Source of the DNA: Aedoeadaptatus coxii
GTDB taxonomy: Bacteria; Bacillota; Clostridia; Tissierellales; Peptoniphilaceae
Assembly (NCBI RefSeq): GCF_903819215.1
Contig: NZ_CAIJCT010000007.1
Reading direction: 5' to 3' (one strand)
Length of the DNA stretch: 64,000 nt
The notes under the pieces are model-generated. The model was given only the letters and a program-made list of their open reading frames with translations, had not been told where the DNA came from and made no database searches. Below, piece by piece: positions 1-7,307 of the stretch. Position 1 is the first letter of the stretch. Every line of letters begins with the position of its first letter. A program made the translations under genes and the position numbers.

Positions 1-59
1 TCTCTTATACCATTTAATTAACTTGGTTCAAGTTGCCGCTCTTTCGAGACAGCTTATTT

Positions 60-88
60 AGTATATCTCGCACAGACTTTTTTGTCAA
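60..88 (-). promoter_or_regulatory. rRNA-type promoter, proximal of three
   Basis: On the minus strand there is a -35 TTGACA (83-88), a 17-base spacer and a -10 TATACT (60-65), both almost at consensus. It points to the left edge. The first transcribed bases contain a small hairpin with a GAAA loop (CTCGAAAGAG). Tandem consensus promoters with short structured leaders are typical of rRNA operons in Clostridia, so an rRNA operon probably begins just beyond position 1. The rRNA itself is not in the window. Confidence 0.8.
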
Positions 89-144
89 GCACTTTTTAAC
101 ACTTTGTAAAAGTTTTATTCGTGCGCTCACGAGACAACTTGTAT

Positions 145-174
145 AGTTTACCTCAGAATTGCATGTGCTGTCAA
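145..174 (-). promoter_or_regulatory. rRNA-type promoter, middle of three
   Basis: On the minus strand there is a -35 TTGACA (169-174), an 18-base spacer and a -10 TAAACT (145-150), pointing left. Its initial transcript begins with AAGTTGTCTCGTGAGCGC, closely resembling the start of the transcript from the proximal promoter (AAGCTGTCTCGAAAGAGCG). The promoter-plus-leader unit is therefore repeated, as expected for rRNA control regions. Confidence 0.75.
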
Positions 175-298
175 GAAGTTTTTTTAACTTTTTTACAGCC
201 CTTTTTCGAGGTGATGTGATCAACTGCTCATTAGCCAATCGACCACCAAACCTTGATCCAGTGGATATTGTGTAACCCCTTTTTCAAGGTTCTTTTAT

Positions 299-327
299 AG
301 TATACGCAGATCTTTTTCCATTGTCAA
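299..327 (-). promoter_or_regulatory. rRNA-type promoter, distal of three
   Basis: On the minus strand there is a -35 TTGACA (322-327), a 17-base spacer and a -10 TATACT (299-304). It lies about 30 bases beyond the stop codon of the TPR gene and points left. An 8-base inverted repeat (arms 249-256 and 284-291, AACCTTGA/TCAAGGTT) sits just downstream of its start and could fold in the transcript. Together with the two promoters nearer the edge it forms a tandem array. Confidence 0.75.
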
Positions 328-357
328 GAATGCTTTTACGTAATTTTTAAGAGTTTT

Positions 358-1461
358 TTACTCTTCCTCCATAAGCTTTCGTGTTTGCTCGATGAGTTCC
401 CATAAATCGTTGTTCGATTCCAAGTGATATGCCGCCTCAAAGTCTTGAAGTGCACATTCGTAATCTTTCATTCGATAGCGAAGGATCCCTCTATTCATCA
501 ATGCCGTGCGATTTTTTTCGTCGGTTTCAATTGTTTCTGACAAGACGCTCACCGCAGCTTCTTCTTTCCCTGTAGCGGCCAGTGCAATGGCGTAATCGTT
601 TAGCACATCGTTGGCCTTTGTGTGGTGGGCTGCTTTTTCTAAATATTGTACTGCTCGTTCATAGTCTCCGAGACCATAGTATGCCATTCCTTTAATATGG
701 GTACAGGTTCCCGGATCGGTGTATTGGGAGTCTACTTCTTCGATGGTTTTAAGGGCATCATCATACCGACCGTAGTGTAAATAGGTTTTGGCTCCGTCAA
801 TGGCGGCAGGTTCTTTTACTCGTTCGATGCCTTGGCGTAATTCTTCTTTGGTAGCGTCGTCGGCCGAGGATTGCAGTGCCTTCTCATAGTAGAATTTTGC
901 CTTGATCCAATGGGCTCTCGCTTCGTGGACGCGTCCTAAGGCCATAAGGGCGGCGGTGTTGTTCGGTTCTTTTTCAAGTATTTCTTCGTAACGATCCATT
1001 ATTTCTTTTAATAGATCTTCACTGCTCTTCCCTTCATCTTCTTGCCAGCGAAGATTGTAAATTCCTTCCATGGCATAGGTCGTGTCCAGTTGATCCCCGG
1101 TGTTTCCGCGTAAAATTTCCTTGGCATGAGCAAAAAGGTAGACCCGCTCGACATCACCGCTTTGTGCTGCCGATAGAATTTTTCCTTCCAGCGCCCGGAT
1201 GCTGTCTTCCATATTTTCTTTTAAGAAGGCGATGTAGTCACCGGCGTAAGGGAAATGTTCGTCCAACCCGACGACAACACACATGGCTGTAAAAATATGA
1301 TCTACGTCGAGTGTGCCCTCTTTTCCCGGATTTTTAATTTCGTCGACTATGTCCCTTTGAAGCATGGGAATGGGCACGCCGTTTAAAATGGCGCCGCCGT
1401 TTTGTTGTTCCAAAAAACCGATGGCATCGTACCAGTCGGCTAAATATTTTTTACTCTCCAT
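358..1461 (-). CDS. Tetratricopeptide repeat protein
   Basis: The protein has 367 residues. The C-terminal two thirds (from about residue 150) is made of paired amphipathic helices with the TPR pattern of small residues and Tyr/Ala at turn positions, for example near 'YYEKALQSS' and 'RAVQYLEKAAHH'. The first 140 residues are a helical region I cannot assign. No signal peptide is seen, so it is probably a cytoplasmic scaffold or adaptor. The start is taken at ATG 1461, which has AAAGGA in front; an in-frame upstream ATG at 1530 lies inside the preceding gene and lacks a ribosome binding site. The start overlaps the end of the radical SAM gene by 11 bases, implying translational coupling. The specific role is unknown. 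Confidence 0.8.
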   Translation of the reverse strand: MESKKYLADWYDAIGFLEQQNGGAILNGVPIPMLQRDIVDEIKNPGKEGTLDVDHIFTAMCVVVGLDEHFPYAGDYIAFLKENMEDSIRALEGKILSAAQSGDVERVYLFAHAKEILRGNTGDQLDTTYAMEGIYNLRWQEDEGKSSEDLLKEIMDRYEEILEKEPNNTAALMALGRVHEARAHWIKAKFYYEKALQSSADDATKEELRQGIERVKEPAAIDGAKTYLHYGRYDDALKTIEEVDSQYTDPGTCTHIKGMAYYGLGDYERAVQYLEKAAHHTKANDVLNDYAIALAATGKEEAAVSVLSETIETDEKNRTALMNRGILRYRMKDYECALQDFEAAYHLESNNDLWELIEQTRKLMEEE

Positions 1462-3109
1462 TGTTTTTCCTTTCGTCGCAATGGGCTTTGTACTTTCCTT
1501 TTTCGTAATAAATATAGCGATTGCGATCAAAAAGTGTAATGCCCCTTACATTTTTCGAGGTTTTCAGCGGATCCTTTGTCGCTATAAAATCGGGATTATC
1601 TTTTATGAAAGCCACCACTTCTTCTCTTCCAAGTTCGGGATCGTCGAAACCTAAAACCTGTCCGATGTAGCGATTTTCATGGCGATAAAAATCCCATTTA
1701 AATCTATGATAAAGTTCGTCGTCCATATAGTTTCTTTTGCACAGTTCATTATAAAGGAATCGATACTTGCCATTTTGTCCCTTCATAGGCTGTTCGTCGA
1801 TTCGCTGCATTGCCTCTTTCGCCATATCGTAAAACAAGCGGGATAAGGAAATGCCCCGTTCTCTTATTATCTCCCATGTCGAGGCAAAAGCTTCTTCGTC
1901 ATAATAGGTCTCTACGATGTCGGCAAAGTATTTAAGTTGCAAAACTTCTTCCGCCCGGAGTGTTCCTGTTTTTATGACCTCGTATGGCGGCGCGTCGTCA
2001 TAGACAATGCCGAACTCATTCGCTCTTGCGCGAAGCTCCGTACCGGGAAGCAATTTTAAAAAGCCGATTTGAATGCGCTTACCGCCGAGGGGCACGACTT
2101 TGTCGAATCCGTCGAGAAAACTTTCCAGGGTTTCCTCGGGCAACCCGACGATAAGGTCCAGGTGGACATGAATTTTATCGCCGTCTAATTTCTCTAATAC
2201 TCTATGGATTTTTTCCAAATTCGTGTGTCGATGAATCAGCTCATTTACTGCGGGATTCGTCGATTGAATCCCCGCCTCTATTTGAAAGCGGCCTTTCGGC
2301 GCGCTGTTGATTAATGCAATAAGTTCGTCGGACATATGCTCCAGGTTCATTTCAAAGTGGATGCACATATCCTCCGGCGATTCCTCGATGAAAAATTTTA
2401 AAATCGATTCCGTTCGCGCCTTATGAATATGGAAGGAACGATCTACAAATTTTATCAGCTTTGTGCCCGTTTGAAAGATATGGGTCATATCGCTTTTAAT
2501 ATCCTCTACCGAACGATACCGCACGAGGTCGTCTTGGGACGATAGACAATAGCTGCAATGATAAGGGCAACCGCGCATGGATTCGTAATAAATAATGCGG
2601 TGTTCCATAGTCGCCGGGTAATCGACGGAGGGCAAATAATCTAAGTTATCAAAGGGAATGGTTGCGGGATTTTCGATAATGTCCCCTTCGCTGCGATAAC
2701 AGAGCCCGGGAACGGATTCCGCCGAGATGTTGTCTTCTGCGTAATCGAGGAGCGCATTAAAGCTTAGTTCCCCTTCGCCACACAGAATGGCCTCGATCCA
2801 CGAATGTGCTTTTAAGCGCTCCGGCGCGTCGAAACTGACTTCCGGCCCGCCTAAAAATTGGCGTATCTCAGGTTTCGCCTTTTGAATGTAGCTCCCCACA
2901 GATTGAATCCGCTCCCAGTTCCATATGTAGGCGGAATACATAATGAAATCCGGTGATTCTTTTGCGATTTTCGCAAGACATTGTTCCAACGGCTCGTTAA
3001 TGGTCATCTCTAAAAACTCGATGTCTCTTTCCGCAACTTCTTGCAAAAGTCTGACGGCGAGATTGGTATGCACATAGCTCGCGTTAAAAGCGACGAGTAA
3101 TCCTTTCAC
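1451..3109 (-). CDS. B12-binding radical SAM protein (DUF4080)
   Basis: The 552-residue protein has an N-terminal cobalamin-binding-like Rossmann region (about 1-140). A radical SAM core follows, with the cluster ligands in CPYHCSYC (Cys181, Cys185, Cys188), and a C-terminal part of the DUF4080 type ends the protein. The family generates a 5'-deoxyadenosyl radical and is often linked to methyl transfer or cofactor chemistry, but the substrate of the DUF4080 members is not known. The start is GTG at 3109 behind AAAGGAGGG. The gene begins downstream of the argS terminator and so probably has its own promoter (a weak TTGGCA-16-TAAACT candidate lies between). It is coupled to the TPR gene that follows. 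Confidence 0.88.
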   Translation of the reverse strand: MKGLLVAFNASYVHTNLAVRLLQEVAERDIEFLEMTINEPLEQCLAKIAKESPDFIMYSAYIWNWERIQSVGSYIQKAKPEIRQFLGGPEVSFDAPERLKAHSWIEAILCGEGELSFNALLDYAEDNISAESVPGLCYRSEGDIIENPATIPFDNLDYLPSVDYPATMEHRIIYYESMRGCPYHCSYCLSSQDDLVRYRSVEDIKSDMTHIFQTGTKLIKFVDRSFHIHKARTESILKFFIEESPEDMCIHFEMNLEHMSDELIALINSAPKGRFQIEAGIQSTNPAVNELIHRHTNLEKIHRVLEKLDGDKIHVHLDLIVGLPEETLESFLDGFDKVVPLGGKRIQIGFLKLLPGTELRARANEFGIVYDDAPPYEVIKTGTLRAEEVLQLKYFADIVETYYDEEAFASTWEIIRERGISLSRLFYDMAKEAMQRIDEQPMKGQNGKYRFLYNELCKRNYMDDELYHRFKWDFYRHENRYIGQVLGFDDPELGREEVVAFIKDNPDFIATKDPLKTSKNVRGITLFDRNRYIYYEKGKYKAHCDERKNNGE

Positions 3110-3163
3110 AGCTTCCCTCCTTTCACTTTTTATAGTTTAACACATCCGTAAAGTATGCCAATC

Positions 3164-3194
3164 AAAAACGGACACTCCCATTCGAGAGGTCCGC
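3164..3194 (-). terminator. Rho-independent terminator after argS
   Basis: On the minus strand, CGGAC plus CTCTC pair with GGGAG and GTCCG around a short loop, with one bulged base and one G-U pair. A run of T residues follows. It sits 6 bases past the argS stop codon and ends the pheS-to-argS operon. Confidence 0.75.
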
Positions 3195-3200
3195 TTGATA

Positions 3201-4910
3201 TTACATTTTGTTAGGCGCTTCGATGCCTAGTAAATTTAAACCGATTTTGATCATGTTTTTTACGCCATACACGAGAAGGAGGCGCGCATTTTTAATGTCG
3301 TCGTCCTCTACGAGAATAGGCGTGTTGGTGTAATACTTATTAAATGTCTTAGCACATTCCGTAATGTAACGGGTGACGAGGTAGGGCTCGTACTTTTCGT
3401 GACTGTCGACGATGACTTGGTTAAAGCCGTAAAGCTGTTGAAGTAATTCTTTTTCATCGTCTAAGGTCAGCGCCTTAACATCGACCGATTTTGCAGGATC
3501 GAATGCGCCTTTTTCGAGAAGGGAATGCATGCGCGCGTGAGTGTATTGAACATAGGGCCCGGTCTCGCCGTCGAAACTTAACGTGCGATCCCAGTCGAAT
3601 ACATAATCTTTAATTCGCTGATTGAAGAGCTCTTGAAATTTCACCGCGCCGATACCTACTTGGCGGGCAAGTTCTTCTCGATTTTCCATGGTATAGCCGT
3701 TTTTTTCTTCCCGTTCGCGAAGAATGTCGTCGACTTTTTCCGTGGCGCGATTGAGCACGTCTTCCAAGTAAACCACTTTACCCCTACGGGTGGAAAGGGT
3801 GCCTTCGGGCAAGGACACCATGCCAAAGGGCACGTGAATACAGTCGTCCGCCCAATCGTATCCCATTTCTTTCAAAATCGCCTTTAGTTGTTGGAAGTGG
3901 AGATTTTGTTGACTGCCTACGACGTAAATGTTTTTGTAGAAATCGTAAGTATCTTTTCTGAAAATCGCCGTGGCAATGTCGCGGGTGAGGTAAATGGTGG
4001 ATCCGTCGCTCTTAATAATAATGGCGGGGGGCAAGTTGTATTTGTCGAGATTGATGATTTGAGCACCTTGATCTTCGACTAAAAGGCCTTTCGCCTTAAT
4101 TTCATCGACGGCTTTCAGCATGAGGTCGGAGTAATAAGATTCGCCGCGGTAGGAATCAAATTCCACATCGAGCATATCGTAAACGCGTTTAAATTCATCG
4201 AGACTTAAATCTCTAAACCATTGCCAAAGGGCCACAGCTTCTTCATCGCCGCTTTCCAGTTTGCGAAACCATTCTCTGGAGTTATCCAAAAGTTCTTTGT
4301 TCGTTTCCGCTTCCTGATTAATGCGGACGTAAAGTTTGACGAGCTCGGGAATAGGATTTTTTTCGATAACGTCATCGTCGCCCCAGCGTTTGTAAGCTTC
4401 GATCATCATACCGAACTGGGTGCCGTAATCTCCTAAGTGATTAATGGCTTCTACATTGTAGCCTAAGTGCTTGTAGATGCGCTTAATGGAATCGCCGATA
4501 ATCGTCGTACGAATATGGCCGATATGGAAAGGCTTGGCAATGTTCGGCGAGGAATATTCCACAATGGTGGTCTTGCCCTTTCCTATGTCCGAAGAACCGA
4601 AGCGATCCCCTTCCTCCAAAACGGCTTTCAGCACATTTTCCGCAAGGGCGGTGGTGTCGATGAAAAAGTTAAGATAGGGGCCGGCGACGGCAATTTCGCG
4701 AACGCCCTCCACGTCGCTTAATTTTTCTTTAAGTTCCTGAGCGATAACCGCCGGATTTTTCCGCATGGTCTTGGCCAACATAAACGTAGGGAAAGCGTAA
4801 TCGCCCATTTTTCGATCCGGTGGCGTTTCAATTTTGTAAAGCAATTCATTGGCGTCCAAGCCCGTTTCCCGGGCGAGACCTTCTGCAATTTGTTCTTTAA
4901 AATTTATCAT
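3201..4910 (-). CDS. argS: Arginine--tRNA ligase
   Basis: Class I arginyl-tRNA synthetase of 569 residues, the usual length. The N-terminal Add-1 domain (1-100) precedes the HIGH motif at FHIGH (128-132) in 'SPNIAKPFHIGH'. The KMSKS region has the degenerate form LSTRRGK seen in many bacterial ArgS proteins. The C-terminal DALR anticodon-binding domain contains 'YVQYTHARMHS'. It charges tRNA-Arg with arginine. The ATG at 4910 has AGGAG 5 bases upstream. It is the last gene of the pheS-pheT-zapA-U32-mutS2-argS operon, 8 bases after mutS2, and a terminator follows. Confidence 0.97.
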   Translation of the reverse strand: MINFKEQIAEGLARETGLDANELLYKIETPPDRKMGDYAFPTFMLAKTMRKNPAVIAQELKEKLSDVEGVREIAVAGPYLNFFIDTTALAENVLKAVLEEGDRFGSSDIGKGKTTIVEYSSPNIAKPFHIGHIRTTIIGDSIKRIYKHLGYNVEAINHLGDYGTQFGMMIEAYKRWGDDDVIEKNPIPELVKLYVRINQEAETNKELLDNSREWFRKLESGDEEAVALWQWFRDLSLDEFKRVYDMLDVEFDSYRGESYYSDLMLKAVDEIKAKGLLVEDQGAQIINLDKYNLPPAIIIKSDGSTIYLTRDIATAIFRKDTYDFYKNIYVVGSQQNLHFQQLKAILKEMGYDWADDCIHVPFGMVSLPEGTLSTRRGKVVYLEDVLNRATEKVDDILREREEKNGYTMENREELARQVGIGAVKFQELFNQRIKDYVFDWDRTLSFDGETGPYVQYTHARMHSLLEKGAFDPAKSVDVKALTLDDEKELLQQLYGFNQVIVDSHEKYEPYLVTRYITECAKTFNKYYTNTPILVEDDDIKNARLLLVYGVKNMIKIGLNLLGIEAPNKM

Positions 4911-4918
4911 CGTGACTC

Positions 4919-7294
4919 CTATCTTAAATATGCAATAGTTACGCCGCTGCCCCCTTCGCCGGGCTCGGCCTCTTCGTATTTTTTAATCGAGGCATGGGTA
5001 CGCAAATATTCCTTCACTTTTTTACGGAGCATGCCCGTTCCCTTGCCGTGGATAATGCGTATATGATCGAGAGAGGCTAAATAGGCGTCGTCCAGCGCCT
5101 TTTCCAAAATAGGTTCAGCCTCTTCAAATGTTTTACCTCGAATGTCAAATTCTACTTTAGCATTTTTTGATTTTTTCTGCGACACTTTTCCCGTATTGGC
5201 CTTTTGGCGGTGATTATCCTGTACTTGCCGTTTCACTAATGAATTGGCGGGTAGCGTCATTTTCATAAGCCCCGCCTGAACGAGGACATTGTTCTTTCCG
5301 TCGGGCTTTTCCAATACCGTCGCTTCCACGCCTAAGCTTTCGGCATAGACAGTGTCGCCGGGCTTCAGCTTTTTCGCCGGGTTCTTCGCTTGTTTCACTA
5401 TGAGGCCGCGATCGCCATCGCGGAATTTTTTATTGCCTTCTCGCAAAACATCTTGGGCTTCCTGTAGCGTTTTGGCCTCTTCGCTTTCGAGATGTTTTTT
5501 TAATTCTTTAATTTCCGACACGGCGAGGTCCGCATCTTCTTTTGCCGATTTTAACACGCGGCGCGCCTCATCTCGAGCTTTTTCTAAAATGCGGTCTCGC
5601 TCTTTTTCTATAACCTCCGCCTTGCGCTTGGCCTGTTGCATTTCCCTTTGGTACTCGCCTTTTAACTGCACGAGCTTCGCTTCCCGCTTTTCAAGGCGAC
5701 TTCGCTCCGCTTCCAATGTCTTCAGGACATCTTCAAAGGCGATGTCCTTTCGCTCTAAAAAGCCTTCGGCGCCCTGTAAAATTTCCCCGGAAAGACCGAG
5801 GCGGGAAGAAATTTCGAATGCATTACTCTTTCCCGGTACGCCGACGTGAAGCTTGTAAGTAGGCGTCAAGGTTTCGATGTCGAATTCCATGGACGCATTT
5901 TGCACGCCGTCGCGCGTCAAGGCGTAAAGTTTAAGCTGGGTATAGTGGGTCGTCGCCATAAACGTAATACCCGTAGAAATACAGTGCTCGATAATGCTCA
6001 GGGCAAGAGCGGCTCCTTCCGTTGGATCGGTGCCGGCGCCGAGCTCGTCGAAAATAACCAAGCTGTTTTCCCCGGCGCGATTCAAAATGTCGATGATGTT
6101 CATCATGTGGCCGCTAAAGGTGGAGAGAGATTGTTCGATGCTCTGTTCGTCGCCGATATCGGCGTAAACGCCGTCGTAAATGCCGATAACCGTTCCCTTA
6201 TCCGCCGGAATATGGAGTCCGTGCTGCGTCATTAGCACCATAAGCCCTAAGGTCTTTAAACTGACGGTTTTGCCGCCGGTGTTAGGCCCCGTAATAATGA
6301 GGCCGCCCGCTTCGCCTCCCAGTTCCAAACTTAACGGCACGACTTTGTCCGCCGGAATTAAAGGGTGACGGGCGTTGATCAGCTTCGTGGTTTTATTCTT
6401 GGAAAGTTTCGGCGAAATGGCGTTTTGATCCGATGCCAACTTTGCCTTGGCAAAGATAAAGTCTAAATCGGCAAAAAGCACCTCGTTGTTCGCAAAAGAT
6501 TCCGCATCTTCTCCGATAATGGCGGATAGTTCTTCCAAAATGCGCTGAATCTCTTCCCTTTCGTTGAGCTCCAATTCGCGAATGTCATTGTTGATTTCCA
6601 CGACGGCCATAGGCTCGATGTACACTGTTTGACCCGAAGCACTCATATCGTGAACGAGGCCTTTTACCTTGCTTCGTGCATCATGACGTACGGGAACGAC
6701 GTAGCGCCCTTGGCGCATGGTGATCAAAGAATCTTGGAGAGATTCCTGGAGATCCGCCGAATTTAAAATGCCTTGAAGTTTATCCCGTACTTGATCTTTT
6801 TTCCGCGCTAAGGAACGACGAATACGCAATAATTCCGGCGTGGCGTCGTCGTAAATACTGTCTTCACTTTCGATGGTGGATTCGATTTTTTCCCTAAGAT
6901 CGCCGCGCGTCCAAAGGGCGGACACCATGGTGCGAATTAAAGGATAGGGATCTTCCACTGTATCATCGGTTTGGGCGATATAGCGCTGCATGCGCGTTAC
7001 GCCGCGAAGTGAGTCGCCGATTTCGAGAACTTCGGCGATGCTCAACGTTCCGCCGCGGGAAGCGTAATGGGCACTTTTCGCCACAGGACGGGCGCCGCTT
7101 AAAGGCGGAGCGGAGCGGGTGACGAGTAATTGAAAAGCTTCTTCCGTTTCCTGTTGCATCCTTAGGATTTTTTCCCTATTCGAGGTAAATGCCATAGCAT
7201 CTACTCGCTCTTTTCCAATGCTTGAAACGGTAAGTTCTTTTAATCGGTCGATAATGTCGTAAAATTCAAGAATCGCTTCAATTTTATGCGCCAT
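4919..7294 (-). CDS. mutS2: Endonuclease MutS2
   Basis: The 791-residue protein has the MutS2 layout. A core/clamp region is followed by the ATPase with Walker A GPNTGGKT (about 334-341) and Walker B 'LVIFDELGAGTDP', then a long charged coiled coil (about 520-640), and a C-terminal Smr nuclease domain from about residue 710 containing 'IRIIHGKGTGMLR'. MutS2 proteins act on branched DNA to restrain recombination, and recent work on Firmicutes homologues also links them to splitting collided ribosomes. The start at 7294 follows GAGGAGGAG. Its place between the U32 gene and argS is consistent with co-transcription. Confidence 0.95.
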   Translation of the reverse strand: MAHKIEAILEFYDIIDRLKELTVSSIGKERVDAMAFTSNREKILRMQQETEEAFQLLVTRSAPPLSGARPVAKSAHYASRGGTLSIAEVLEIGDSLRGVTRMQRYIAQTDDTVEDPYPLIRTMVSALWTRGDLREKIESTIESEDSIYDDATPELLRIRRSLARKKDQVRDKLQGILNSADLQESLQDSLITMRQGRYVVPVRHDARSKVKGLVHDMSASGQTVYIEPMAVVEINNDIRELELNEREEIQRILEELSAIIGEDAESFANNEVLFADLDFIFAKAKLASDQNAISPKLSKNKTTKLINARHPLIPADKVVPLSLELGGEAGGLIITGPNTGGKTVSLKTLGLMVLMTQHGLHIPADKGTVIGIYDGVYADIGDEQSIEQSLSTFSGHMMNIIDILNRAGENSLVIFDELGAGTDPTEGAALALSIIEHCISTGITFMATTHYTQLKLYALTRDGVQNASMEFDIETLTPTYKLHVGVPGKSNAFEISSRLGLSGEILQGAEGFLERKDIAFEDVLKTLEAERSRLEKREAKLVQLKGEYQREMQQAKRKAEVIEKERDRILEKARDEARRVLKSAKEDADLAVSEIKELKKHLESEEAKTLQEAQDVLREGNKKFRDGDRGLIVKQAKNPAKKLKPGDTVYAESLGVEATVLEKPDGKNNVLVQAGLMKMTLPANSLVKRQVQDNHRQKANTGKVSQKKSKNAKVEFDIRGKTFEEAEPILEKALDDAYLASLDHIRIIHGKGTGMLRKKVKEYLRTHASIKKYEEAEPGEGGSGVTIAYLR

Positions 7295-7307
7295 ATCTCC
7301 TCCTCTT

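Larger units (their letters stand above)
1..298 (-). other. Leader region downstream of tandem promoters
   Basis: This 300-base stretch is AT-rich and holds the two inner promoters and repeated leader segments. A 74-codon reading frame crosses it (14-238, minus), but it overlaps two promoters, its protein is a Lys/Leu-rich low-information sequence, and the promoter explanation fits better. I see no real gene here. It most likely forms the 5' leader and antitermination segment of an rRNA operon that starts left of the window. Confidence 0.6.

Noticed and set aside
14..238. A 74-codon minus-strand frame at the left edge
   Set aside because: It lies across two consensus promoters and their leaders, has no convincing ribosome binding site, and encodes a Lys/Leu-rich peptide with no family resemblance.
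345..366. Small inverted repeat AAGAGT/ACTCTT at the end of the TPR gene
   Set aside because: The stem is only 6 bases and is not followed by a T run on the minus strand, so I do not call a terminator.
5352..5849. A 165-codon plus-strand frame opposite mutS2
   Set aside because: Ser/Arg/Phe-rich antisense of the MutS2 coiled coil, with no start site.
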